A stretch of 64,000 nucleotides of DNA. It comes from Desulfosarcina ovata subsp. ovata. Its GTDB lineage: Bacteria; Desulfobacterota; Desulfobacteria; Desulfobacterales; Desulfosarcinaceae. Below, in pieces: positions 18,601 through 25,940 of the stretch. Made by a program: the position numbers and the translations under genes. Every line of letters starts with the position of its first letter. The first letter of the stretch is position 1. The notes beneath the pieces are model-generated. The model searched no databases. It worked only from the letters and a program-made list of their open reading frames with translations, and was not told where the DNA came from. Location: positions 558,001-622,000 of the forward strand of contig NZ_AP021879.1 of assembly GCF_009689005.1 (NCBI RefSeq), written 5' to 3'.

Positions 18601-18966
18601 AAAATGACGGACATCATAAAAATCGCCATTTGGGGTGCCCACGTAAATCCCGGCAAAATGCGGGTTCACCGAAAGCTGGTCGTACAGGTAACGTTCAAGG
18701 CCGGCAACCTGATTGGCCTGGCTGCTGACCACGTTGGCAGCCAACAGCCGCCGGGTCAAGGCGGCTGCTCCGTGGGCATGCAGCAAATGACGCTGGGACT
18801 GTTCCATGGCCAGTTCGGCGATGTTTTTCATGATATCTCCGGCGTGCTGGCGAAGCACCTCCTGAGATGTAAGGTAGGATGAAGTCGTGGTAATCAGATG
18901 GGTGCCCCATATCAAACCCAAAAAACCGGCGATCAGGGCCCAGCGAATGGATATTTTGATCTGCAT
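15670..18966 (-). CDS. Hybrid sensor histidine kinase (dCache-HAMP-PAS-PAS-HisKA-HATPase-REC)
   Basis: A 1,098-residue membrane sensor. A transmembrane helix near 10-30 is followed by a dCache periplasmic domain (about 40-330), a second membrane helix near 355 and a HAMP-like linker. Then come two PAS domains (about 425-545 and 600-720), a HisKA box with the phospho-accepting His in GGIAHDFNNLLMGI near 740, a HATPase with GRGTGLGLASAFGI, and a C-terminal receiver (about 975-1095) with the phospho-acceptor in GVLLDMIMPDLNG. HDFNN-type kinases of this kind are common in deltaproteobacteria. The stimulus is unknown. A dedicated output protein is not adjacent; the stand-alone receiver at 22.3 kb could be one. 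Confidence 0.93.
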   Translation of the reverse strand: MQIKISIRWALIAGFLGLIWGTHLITTTSSYLTSQEVLRQHAGDIMKNIAELAMEQSQRHLLHAHGAAALTRRLLAANVVSSQANQVAGLERYLYDQLSVNPHFAGIYVGTPNGDFYDVRHFEVLGKEGFRTKVILNADKGRQVQLSYRDARFRLQSMSQSDSDPYDPRLRPWYQKAVAENRIVWTDPYIFYTSQKPGITIAGPFFDPDGRLMGVVGVDIEIDQLSIFIGNLKIGKHGKAFMINRNADVVAFGDLDKLKIEDQAQAGSTRLVKIQELDDPHCRKAFAAARIETDTAGMLVMDTPRFSRFENDGQTYLAMFTPFSNSQWPWIIGVYLPEADYLGAIKANRQYNIWVTMVISLFAAGIGLLLARGVIRPIALLEKSSRKMKLGQAVPLPPIRSVYTEIQETANAFGEMKTAVERSHKKYLGIFNNIQDVYWESSLNGTLVEISPSIAKISQYRREDLIGATTLKIYANPNQRSGIVDVLKKKGQIHDHEVVFKDKDGRLVHCALNSSILHTRSGKPYRIIGSLRDINDRKAAEEQLLTYKKKLEALVQARTIELQKANDGLVGQIERRRDTEKQLRASEEKYRTILETIEEAYFEMDLRGTLTFINDAAGHIMGYSREELLGMHFRHFSDHRPTREIMLSFDRMVRSGEPVRVITYPVTTKNGESKILDLSAALIHDTSGKTIGFRGLARDMTSQIIAQREKEKLQGQLNQAQRMESVGTLAGGIAHDFNNLLMGIMGNVSLLETKLDPDRSLSEHLKAIEQCVESGANLTRQLLGYARGGKYRVTPVNLNETIQRTADMFGRTKKEVHILYDFDEEVHLVEADQGQIDQVLLNLYVNAWHAMTTDMTLQLSTANVVLDAGFTTPFGAKPGPYAAIRVKDRGKGIEPEIRKRIFEPFFTTKKMGRGTGLGLASAFGIIKNHGGIIDVQSQVNQGTTFTIYLPAAFPLKPENAPSSDSVTVPIEPGSETLLLVDDEPYVLKALGFILQDLGYEVITAGSGKEAIDLFQKEQHCIDGVLLDMIMPDLNGRQVLDALKAIRPSIKVILSSGYSLDGLSEEEPNAAGDGFIQKPYQIQELATILNDVLHTAAPR

Positions 18967-19301
18967 ATCGGTATAACCTCTATCGATGCGATGGCGAATC
19001 CGTCAAGCTTGAAGGACCACCTGGTTTATACAGCCGACTTCCAGGTTTCAAGAAAAAAAATGCCCGTGTCAGGCCGCTTTTTCGCATTGGAATTTATAAT
19101 CGATAGGATTCTTCATTGGATTTTACCATTTGGCATTGATTGAATCAGGGCGCTGGGTTTGCGATCACGCCACCGACCAGAATACATCCAAATACGATTG
19201 CCTGATCTGGCTGTGCTGTCCCCTTGATCGATCCGACCATTAAGGCTATATGCTCCGAAGTTGACCATTCATTTTTCTCATCCCATATGAAGGGACCGTT
19301 G
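18967..19301. other. Divergent intergenic region, 335 bases
   Basis: It separates the minus-strand hybrid kinase from the plus-strand radical SAM gene, so it must contain divergent promoters. A perfect TATAAT stands at 19095-19100 on the plus strand, but no good -35 box lies 16-18 bases before it. No RNA gene, repeat or credible small gene is seen. Confidence 0.4.
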
Positions 19302-21173
19302 ATGACCGTGGCAACCAACGCTGTTCAGAATGAAAAATTGCGCATCCTTCTGGTGTCGGCACCATGGCCGCTGTTCAACCGGCCGTCACTGCCAGTAGGG
19401 GCCTTGAAGGCCTATCTTGGCGAACAGATCCCCCATTTGGAGGTCGTTGCCAGCCACCTCTTTCTGGATGTGGCCCAGGCGCTGGGATACGCGCGTTACC
19501 AGGCGATCTCCAGTCGCGTCTGGCGGGCCGAATCGGTTTTTTCGGCACTGCTCTACCCAAGGCAGGCTTCCCGCGCCGAATCGCTTTACCGCGGTACGCT
19601 CAAACGGAACGACGATGCTCCCAGGGATTTTGCCGATATTGTCCGCACGGTCAAAACAGCGTCGGCGCAGTGGTTGGGGAAAATTGATTGGCACGCCCTG
19701 GATCTGGTCGGGTTTTCAATCTCTTTTTGTCAGACAACGGCCTCTCTTTATCTCATTTCAAGGATAAAATCCATCCGTCCGGATCTTCCTGTGGTCGTCG
19801 GCGGATCTTCTTTTTCAGGCCAGGCGGCATCCTCTCTGCTGCCGGTCTTTCCCCAGATCGATTACGTGGTCGTGGGCGAGGGGGAAAAGCCGATGGCTGG
19901 CCTGGTGAATCATCTGCAGGCCGTCCGTAAGGGACGATCCCCATCGCTTCCCCCGGGCATTTTGCATGCCGGGAACCCACACGCTCCATTGCCGCCTTTC
20001 AACCAGTTGGATCGGATGGATCGACTGCCCGTGCCGGACTATGACGACTATTTCAATCGGTTAGGTCAACTGCCACCCGGAGAGCGGTTTTTCGCCACCC
20101 TGCCGATCGAGGCATCACGTGGGTGCTGGTGGAATCAAAAGGAGAGTGGCGGGCATTTCAACGGCTGTGCCTTCTGCAACCTCAATCTGCAATGGCGCGG
20201 TTATCGGACGAAATCGCCGACGCAACTGGCCAGGGAGGTGGACCTTTTGGTGCAGCGCTATCAGGTGCTCTCCCTGGCGTTTGCCGACAACGCCCTGCCT
20301 CCCAAAAAGGCGGAGGCAATGATGGATGTCTTGGGCAATTTGGGTCATGAGCTTTCCATTTTTGCCGAATTGCGGGCCAAGACGCCGCCGGCCACGCTCC
20401 ATAAAATGCGGATGACGGGTGTGGATGCGGTACAGGTCGGCATCGAAGCCCTGTCCAGCCGGCTGCTAAAAAAAATGAACAAGGGAACCCGCGCCATTGA
20501 CAACCTGAACATGATGAAACAGTGCGAGGGACGCGGAATCATCAACCTGTCCAATCTGATCGTGCATTTCCCGTCCAGTGACGAAAAGGATGTCGGCGAA
20601 ACCCTTCGTGTGCTCGACTTTGTGATTTGGTATCGTCCCCTTAAAATTGTCCGGTTCTGGTTGGGGTTAGACAGCCCGATCCACCGTTTTGCAAGACAAT
20701 TCAACGTCCGGGCCGTGTTCAATCACCCCAATTTGAGAAAATTGTTTCCAGCTGCGGTGGCTGACGGCATGCGCTTCATGATCCAGGGGTATCGAGGCGA
20801 CCGTCAACGGCAGCGTCGATTGTGGCGACCGGTAGAAATCAAAGTGCGCCAGTGGGTTAAGGCATACGCCCAGTTGCAGCAACAAACCGGTGGGGGACCG
20901 GCGATCCTCAGCCGTGAAGGGGGACAATTCCTGATAATTGACCAGCACTGGCCGGATCGGCCTACGGACAAACACCGCCTCACCGGCGTTTCGGCCGGGA
21001 TCTACCGTCATTGTCAGGTCCCCCACAGCCTCGACCAAATAGTCGAGGCGTTTCCTTCGCATGGCCGGGAAACCATCGAGCGGTTTCTCCAATCCCTGGT
21101 GGCCAAACGTCTGATGTTCGCTGAGAACGATCATTATCTGAGTCTGGCCGTACCGGTTTCCTGGCGATCCTGA
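19302..21173 (+). CDS. B12-binding radical SAM protein (RiPP-maturase-like)
   Basis: A 623-residue enzyme. ATG 19302 is preceded by AAGGGA. The N-terminal region (about 10-215) reads as a cobalamin-binding Rossmann domain (RILLVSAPWPLFNRPSLPVG, LDLVGFSISF, VVVGGSSFSG, YVVVGEGE). The radical SAM barrel follows with SRGCWW and GCAFCNLN. The three cluster Cys are spaced C-X13-C-X2-C rather than the C-X7-C-X2-C of related RiPP-maturase enzymes. Mid-barrel features include ELRAKTPP and GIEALSSRLLKKMNKGT. The C-terminus resembles a winged-helix tail. The likely reaction is a methyl transfer to an unactivated carbon. No precursor peptide gene was found nearby. It ends two bases before the dus gene. 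Confidence 0.8.
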   Translation: MTVATNAVQNEKLRILLVSAPWPLFNRPSLPVGALKAYLGEQIPHLEVVASHLFLDVAQALGYARYQAISSRVWRAESVFSALLYPRQASRAESLYRGTLKRNDDAPRDFADIVRTVKTASAQWLGKIDWHALDLVGFSISFCQTTASLYLISRIKSIRPDLPVVVGGSSFSGQAASSLLPVFPQIDYVVVGEGEKPMAGLVNHLQAVRKGRSPSLPPGILHAGNPHAPLPPFNQLDRMDRLPVPDYDDYFNRLGQLPPGERFFATLPIEASRGCWWNQKESGGHFNGCAFCNLNLQWRGYRTKSPTQLAREVDLLVQRYQVLSLAFADNALPPKKAEAMMDVLGNLGHELSIFAELRAKTPPATLHKMRMTGVDAVQVGIEALSSRLLKKMNKGTRAIDNLNMMKQCEGRGIINLSNLIVHFPSSDEKDVGETLRVLDFVIWYRPLKIVRFWLGLDSPIHRFARQFNVRAVFNHPNLRKLFPAAVADGMRFMIQGYRGDRQRQRRLWRPVEIKVRQWVKAYAQLQQQTGGGPAILSREGGQFLIIDQHWPDRPTDKHRLTGVSAGIYRHCQVPHSLDQIVEAFPSHGRETIERFLQSLVAKRLMFAENDHYLSLAVPVSWRS

Positions 21174-21175
21174 CC

Positions 21176-22144
21176 ATGCACCTGATTCTTGCCCCCTTGC
21201 GCGGTTTCACCGACGTGGTTTTCCGAAATGCATTCGCGCGCCATTTCAACGGCATTGACGAGGCCGTGGCGCCCTTTGTCACCTCAACCAAAGGGCGACG
21301 CATCAAACCGTCCCATTTGGCGGACCTGGTCCAGGCGGAAAACAGTCATTTGCCGGTGGTACCTCAAATTCTCAGTAACAACAGCGCCGAGTTCCTCTGC
21401 CTGGCCAACACGCTGGTCGATCTGGGATACGGCGAGATCAACTGGAATTTAGGCTGCCCATATCCCATGGTGGCCAAAAAAAAACGGGGTTCCGGGCTGC
21501 TCCCTTTTCCTGACGAGATCGACCGGCTGCTTGAACGGGTGCTGCGTGATTTTGCCGGCCAGCTTTCCATCAAAACCCGTCTGGGGCGTTATTCGGCTGA
21601 TGAAATCAATGCGCTTGTTCCGGTATTTAACCGTTATCCCGTAAAGCGGATCATCATCCACCCACGTACCGGGGTACAGATGTATACGGGCAGCGTTGAT
21701 CTGGCGGCATTTGGACGATGTCTGCCAAAACTGGTTCATCCGGTGGTGTACAACGGCGACATCAATCGGCTGGAGACCCTCCGGTCACTCTCGGACAGAT
21801 TCCCCTCCGTCTCCACATGGATGCTGGGGCGGGGACTTGTGGCCAATCCTTTTTTGGCGGAGACGATCCGGATCGGTAGTCCGCAAATCGAAAACCGCTG
21901 GCAGCGGTTCGCCGATTTTCATGACGCCCTGATCGACGGATATACCCGGCGTTTTTCAGGTCCCGGTCATGTCCTGGCCCGCATGAAAGGTTTCTGGGGG
22001 TATTTTGCCGATGAATTTGTCGATGGGCGGCGGATATTAAAAAAGATCCGCAAAACAACCCGGCTGGAAAATTACCGGGTGTTTGTGGACGGGTTGCTCG
22101 ACCCGCGGGTATCGCAAGGCAAAACCGATTGTGAGCGGCTTTGA
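21176..22144 (+). CDS. tRNA-dihydrouridine synthase family protein
   Basis: A 322-residue FMN enzyme that reduces uridine to dihydrouridine in tRNA, most like the DusC branch. It starts APLRGFTDVVFRNAF, with VPQILSNNS and the catalytic Cys in NWNLGCPYPMVAKKKRGSGLL. Further motifs are LSIKTRLGRYS, IIIHPRTGVQMYTG, VVYNGDIN and LGRGLVANPFL. It sits directly behind the radical SAM gene with two bases between, so the two are probably co-transcribed. Length matches the family. Confidence 0.9.
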   Translation: MHLILAPLRGFTDVVFRNAFARHFNGIDEAVAPFVTSTKGRRIKPSHLADLVQAENSHLPVVPQILSNNSAEFLCLANTLVDLGYGEINWNLGCPYPMVAKKKRGSGLLPFPDEIDRLLERVLRDFAGQLSIKTRLGRYSADEINALVPVFNRYPVKRIIIHPRTGVQMYTGSVDLAAFGRCLPKLVHPVVYNGDINRLETLRSLSDRFPSVSTWMLGRGLVANPFLAETIRIGSPQIENRWQRFADFHDALIDGYTRRFSGPGHVLARMKGFWGYFADEFVDGRRILKKIRKTTRLENYRVFVDGLLDPRVSQGKTDCERL

Positions 22145-22255
22145 AATACACTATACTGATGGCTACATCGCCGTCCTGACGGAATCGGACATCACCTGTG
22201 CTTCGTGTTTTGCGCTTGTGGCTGCAAGAACCGTTTCATTTTCGGGAGCCCACCC

Positions 22256-22639
22256 ATGCAACAAAAAACCATTTTGATCGTGGACGACGAATTAAGCATC
22301 CTGGTGCCACTACAGTATCTGATGGAAAAAGAGGGCTACATTCCCAAACTGGCCCAAAGCGGCAAAGAAGCCATCGAAAAGATAGCCGAATTTCATCCGG
22401 CACTGATCCTGCTGGATATCATGCTGCCGGATCTGGATGGCTATGAAATCTATCAGATCATTCGCCAGCAGCCGAAATGGAATACCATCCGGATTATTTT
22501 TCTTACGGCCAAGAATCGCGATGCCGACATCGCCAAAGGTCTTGCCATGGGCGCCGATGACTATATTACCAAACCGTTTTCCAATCATCAGTTGATGGAA
22601 AAAATCCATGCGCTCATCGGACCGGCAGCGACGCCTTGA
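22256..22639 (+). CDS. Single-domain response regulator
   Basis: A 127-residue stand-alone receiver (CheY-like). ATG 22256 has GGGAG upstream. Acidic pocket IVDDE, phospho-acceptor Asp in ILLDIMLPDLDG, switch Thr in FLTAKN and Lys in YITKPFS are all present. There is no output domain. It may act with one of the hybrid kinases nearby (15.7-19.0 kb) or with the GAF-LuxR regulator that faces it. The partner is not determined. Confidence 0.92.
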   Translation: MQQKTILIVDDELSILVPLQYLMEKEGYIPKLAQSGKEAIEKIAEFHPALILLDIMLPDLDGYEIYQIIRQQPKWNTIRIIFLTAKNRDADIAKGLAMGADDYITKPFSNHQLMEKIHALIGPAATP

Positions 22640-22696
22640 CCGTCCGGAACCACTGCAAGTTTTCTGGATCGATTGCCTGACTGCCGACCAGTCATT

Positions 22697-23812
22697 TTAT
22701 ACGAGTGTCATCAGGTAATCCCGCAGCTGAATTGGCTGATTGGTCAAGCCCAGTTTTTTACGCAGGCGGTTGCGGTGGGCCTCAATGGTTTTTGCTGACG
22801 TATTTAAAAGGGCGGCAATTTCTTTGGTGGTTTTGTTTTTGCGAACCAGGTCGGCAATCTGGATTTCTGCGGGGGTCAGATCGAAAAATTTCATGGGAAT
22901 CTGGCGCATGAACGGTGACACGATGTTGCTGATATTGGTCTGAATGATTTCCACATAAACCGCCTGCTTTTCGTCCAGCTGGCTGCGGCTCAGCTTCTCA
23001 AGAAAGGGATTGACCAGATCCTTGACATTGGCCACGATAACCGCCTCCATCTGGAGTTGGTCCTCCTCCCTGCTCTTAAGCAGCACATTCAGCGCCGTAT
23101 TGACCTCTTCAAGGGCGTTGCCCTTTTCTTTAAGTTCCTTTTCACTTGCCTTAAGCTTTTTTTCAGCCCTTTTGCGCTCGGCAATTTCACGATTGGCTCG
23201 CTTAAACAGTTGCGCATTTTCGATTGCCGTGGCGGATGCGTCGGATAAGGCCTCGAGAACGTCGACATGGGATTCATCGAAACGGCCCACCTGTTTGTCA
23301 ACCACCTGCAGGGCGCCAATCACAGCGCCTTTGACGCGCATGGGGACGCTGATCAGTGAACGCAGTTCCACCTGCATGGTGTCGGCCACTTGACGAAAAT
23401 GACGCATGTCCTTCCGGGTATCGGGCAGGATCACCCGTTCGCCATAGGAGCTGACCCAACCGGCAATGCCTTCTCCGGGGGACAGGCGCCAACCCTTGAC
23501 GACATTGCGCTGGAAACCGGCCGCCTGCTGGCAGACCACTTCTCCACTTTTTGGATCTTTCAGCCAGATGGAACTGCCGACAGCGCCAAACAAGGCCCGG
23601 ATCACTTCCAGAATGGTGGCCAATACACGGTCCAAATCAAGACTGGAATTGATGGACAGAAAGGACTGACAGATTAACTCCAATTCATGGTTCCGGCGCG
23701 TAAGCATTTCGTTTTTTTGTTTCAGCGCACGGTTTTCAGTCTGCAGCCGCTTGGCAGTAAGTGTTTTCGTGGCAACTTTCGGGGATGAAGATGGGGGTTG
23801 GGCTTTAGGCAT
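22697..23812 (-). CDS. GAF-domain LuxR-type transcriptional regulator
   Basis: A 371-residue cytoplasmic regulator. A short coiled segment (about 20-50) precedes a GAF domain (about 55-205, with GEGIAGWVSSYGERVILPD). A long Lys/Glu-rich coiled coil follows (about 208-270). The C-terminal LuxR-type HTH has LTPAEIQIADLVRKNKTTKEIA and SAKTIEAHRNRLRKKLGL. There is no receiver domain, so the signal probably comes through GAF. It converges with the single receiver gene. The targets are unknown. Confidence 0.9.
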   Translation of the reverse strand: MPKAQPPSSSPKVATKTLTAKRLQTENRALKQKNEMLTRRNHELELICQSFLSINSSLDLDRVLATILEVIRALFGAVGSSIWLKDPKSGEVVCQQAAGFQRNVVKGWRLSPGEGIAGWVSSYGERVILPDTRKDMRHFRQVADTMQVELRSLISVPMRVKGAVIGALQVVDKQVGRFDESHVDVLEALSDASATAIENAQLFKRANREIAERKRAEKKLKASEKELKEKGNALEEVNTALNVLLKSREEDQLQMEAVIVANVKDLVNPFLEKLSRSQLDEKQAVYVEIIQTNISNIVSPFMRQIPMKFFDLTPAEIQIADLVRKNKTTKEIAALLNTSAKTIEAHRNRLRKKLGLTNQPIQLRDYLMTLV

Positions 23813-23945
23813 TATCAGGGCCTGTGCGTCTGCTGCATGTGTCCACTTGAGTAATGGAGATCATTATGATGCCTGAATGCCAGAATAGGCCACCATCCAG
23901 GGCAAAAGTCAATTAAAATGTCTTTGCTTCTCGCTCATGTATCGA

Positions 23946-23974
23946 TTGTCTTTACAATTCATTTGCGGTAAAAT
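23946..23974 (+). promoter_or_regulatory. Candidate sigma70 promoter
   Basis: TTGTCT at 23946-23951 and TAAAAT at 23969-23974 are separated by exactly 17 bases (four of six and five of six matches to consensus). They lie in the AT-rich gap before the lipoprotein gene that starts at 24065. Confidence 0.35.
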
Positions 23975-24064
23975 TATTTCTATTTGATTTAATCACTAAT
24001 AGTGGATACTTGGCATCTTGCCCCAATGGTACTGACACCTAATCGAAAAAGGAGTTCAAATTTG

Positions 24065-24481
24065 ATGAAAAAGACGGTTTGGCTGCTGATGGCAATCGCT
24101 GGCGTTTTCCTGTTGGTATCCTGTGGCGGAAAATATGACGACGCCGAGGCGGTGCTGAGCGACTATGCAGATGCCATGGAGGCTTATGTGGCAGAGATGG
24201 AAAATGTTGGCAGTGCCGACGATGTGGCCAAAGCGATGACCGCATACACCGAAAAACTGACTGCGCTGACACCGCGATTACAGAACGTTTACGAAACCCT
24301 CCCTGAACTTAAATCGGGTAAGGATTTTCCTGAAGAGCTGGAAAGTGTTGCCAAGCGGATGGAAACCGTGGCCGGGAAATTGCAGTCAAGCATGATGAAA
24401 ACCATGCAGTATATGATGGACCCCGCAGTTCAGCAAGCCATGACCGCCCAGGCCCAGGCCATGGCCAAAACGGGTCAGTAA
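24065..24481 (+). CDS. Small lipoprotein
   Basis: A 138-residue protein with a type II signal peptide. MKKTVWLLMAIAGVFLLVSC ends in the lipobox, and AAAGGAG lies upstream. The mature part is predicted helical, acidic at first and Met/Gln/Ala-rich at the end (TMQYMMDPAVQQAMTAQAQA). No family is recognised. Possibly an envelope helical-bundle protein. The next gene starts one base after its stop. Confidence 0.75.
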   Translation: MKKTVWLLMAIAGVFLLVSCGGKYDDAEAVLSDYADAMEAYVAEMENVGSADDVAKAMTAYTEKLTALTPRLQNVYETLPELKSGKDFPEELESVAKRMETVAGKLQSSMMKTMQYMMDPAVQQAMTAQAQAMAKTGQ

Positions 24482-24482
24482 C

Positions 24483-25232
24483 GTGGCGGCTTCCCGGCAT
24501 CTTCCCCGGGTCAAAAAAATCTCAGAGCTAACCGACCAATTGATCGGATCACTTCGTCACCTGCGGTTTTCCGCTCCGGTGACGCACATTTACAACCCGC
24601 TGGTCTATGCCCGCGACGGGTATGAGCGCTATCTCCGCCGCTTTGGCAGCACCACCAAAGCGGTGGTGCTGGTGGGCATGAATCCAGGCCCATTTGGTAT
24701 GGCCCAGACAGGGGTGCCGTTTGGCGATGTCGAGATGGTTACCGGATGGATGGGCATTCATGCGTCGGTTGAACAGCCGCGGGCCCCCCATCCCAAACGA
24801 CCCGTTTTGGGCTTTGCCTGTAGGCGCAGTGAGGTCAGCGGCCGGCGTCTATGGGGCTGGGCCAGGCAACGATTCGGGACAGCCGATAATTTTTTCAGCC
24901 GTTTTTTTGTGCTGAATTACTGCCCCTTGGTGTTCATGGAAGAGAGCGGACGGAATCGTACTCCGGACAAACTCCCGGCATCAGAAAAGAAGGGACTGTT
25001 CGCCATTTGTGATCACGCACTGCAGCAGGCCATTGAAATATATCGACCGCAATGGGTGATCGGTATTGGCGGCTTCGCAGAAAAGCGGGCAGTGGCGGCC
25101 CTAGTGGATATGGAGATTCGTATCGGCCGAATCAGCCACCCCAGCCCGGCAAATCCCCGGGCCAACAAGGGGTGGGCCAATTTGGTGGAAACGGAACTCT
25201 CAGCCATGGGGGTCGACTGGTTATCTGAATAG
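24483..25232 (+). CDS. SMUG1-like uracil-DNA glycosylase
   Basis: A 249-residue base-excision repair enzyme that removes uracil from DNA. The active-site motif GMNPGPFGMAQTGVPFG matches the SMUG1 branch (GMNPGPxGMxQTGVPFG), and the second motif HPSPANPRANKGW is also present. Length fits bacterial SMUG1 relatives. A GTG start at 24483, one base after the lipoprotein stop, gives the longest reading. The true start could be slightly further in. Confidence 0.9.
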   Translation: MAASRHLPRVKKISELTDQLIGSLRHLRFSAPVTHIYNPLVYARDGYERYLRRFGSTTKAVVLVGMNPGPFGMAQTGVPFGDVEMVTGWMGIHASVEQPRAPHPKRPVLGFACRRSEVSGRRLWGWARQRFGTADNFFSRFFVLNYCPLVFMEESGRNRTPDKLPASEKKGLFAICDHALQQAIEIYRPQWVIGIGGFAEKRAVAALVDMEIRIGRISHPSPANPRANKGWANLVETELSAMGVDWLSE

Positions 25233-25305
25233 GTAAACCGTACCCATCATACCAGGCCCGGTCACCGTTTTTTCGTCCGGACCGGACGATGCAAAATCAG
25301 ATGCC

Positions 25306-25515
25306 TCAACCACCGGCAGACGGTTTACAGGCCGGTGGGGCGAACCCCCCCGATCCGGTAGGGATTCCATTGGGCCGGACCGATCCGACCGACATCAGCT
25401 TCTGGACATCCGCGCACTGGCATACCGGGCAGACCGGCATTTCTTCGTCTGAAGAGAAAACCAATTGTTCAAATTGATGGCAGCAGGCTTTGCACTGGTA
25501 CTCGAAAATGGGCAT
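25306..25515 (-). CDS. FmdB-type zinc-ribbon protein
   Basis: A 69-residue protein starting MPIFEYQCKACCHQFEQLV. It has paired CxxC motifs, CKAC and CPVC, that would bind one zinc. A Gly/Pro-rich tail follows. This is the FmdB putative regulatory family. AGGAGCC lies upstream of the start. It stands alone between the glycosylase and the aro leader. Confidence 0.88.
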   Translation of the reverse strand: MPIFEYQCKACCHQFEQLVFSSDEEMPVCPVCQCADVQKLMSVGSVRPNGIPTGSGGFAPPACKPSAGG

Positions 25516-25727
25516 TATTCAGGCTCCTTAAAAATTTTTCCAAAACATAATCGTCGCCAGCCCCAAGTCAAGTGTTTCGATATGCATCAACACAAATAAG
25601 AAAGCAAGCGTGGGTTCATTTGCCACCCGTCTGTAGCATGCTAAAAAGCAGTTGACAATATCCGGGATGAGTATGATATGAACAACAGTTCATGCAAAAC
25701 AGGAAATGATTGAAGACGGATTTACAG
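25516..25727. other. Untranslated region upstream of the aro leader
   Basis: Together with the leader and attenuator this makes a gap of 425 bases between the zinc-ribbon gene and the DAHP synthase. The first 130 bases show nothing recognisable. A candidate promoter follows at 25652-25680. Confidence 0.5.
25652..25680 (+). promoter_or_regulatory. Candidate promoter of the DAHP synthase leader
   Basis: A perfect TTGACA at 25652-25657 is followed 14-17 bases later by TATGATATG. The best -10 (TATGAT, 25672-25677) has a short 14-base spacer, while GATATG at 25675-25680 has 17. Transcription would start about 40 bases before the leader ORF. Confidence 0.45.
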
Positions 25728-25811
25728 ATGATGGTTTCAGCAAACGGGAAAATTCGGTTCTGGTGGTGGTGCTCCCTTAATGGGTGTGCCTGCTGGATCC
25801 CCTTTGCGTGA
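25728..25811 (+). CDS. Trp-rich leader peptide of the aro attenuator
   Basis: A 27-codon ORF (ATG 25728 or 25731, stop TGA 25809-25811) that includes KIRFWWWCSL: three consecutive Trp codons TGG at 25761-25769, plus another at 25794. The Trp run just before a terminator hairpin and a DAHP synthase is the layout of trp-type transcription attenuation, as in WWW-containing leaders of other bacteria. The ribosome-binding site is weak (GACGGA about 10 bases upstream). Confidence 0.72.
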   Translation: MMVSANGKIRFWWWCSLNGCACWIPFA

Positions 25812-25880
25812 AACCAAACCGGTTTCAAAAACAAACAAACGGACCTTCGGGCAAGCGCCCCGCGGTCCGTTTTTATTTTC
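25787..25880 (+). promoter_or_regulatory. Transcription attenuator: antiterminator and terminator hairpins
   Basis: Terminator: arms ACGGACC (25839-25845) and GGTCCGT (25864-25870), with an inner GC-rich stem, followed by a T-rich run to 25879. Antiterminator: TGCCTGCTGGATCC (25787-25800) can pair, with a bulge and two mismatches, to GGACCTTCGGGCA (25841-25853), which would block the terminator's 5' arm. A ribosome stalled on the Trp codons at 25761-25769 leaves the antiterminator arm free; one that reaches the stop at 25811 covers it. Expected outcome: low Trp-tRNA allows DAHP synthase transcription. Confidence 0.68.
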
Positions 25881-25940
25881 ATAGGGCCGTAAAAAGTGCC
25901 ACGCCATTTTAAGGTCCAACCCCCTTAAAGGAGGCAAACA

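Noticed and set aside
18898-19143. Possible precursor peptide gene upstream of the radical SAM enzyme
   Set aside because: The 81-codon frame overlaps the start of the histidine kinase on the other strand, lacks a ribosome-binding site, and has no leader-core layout.
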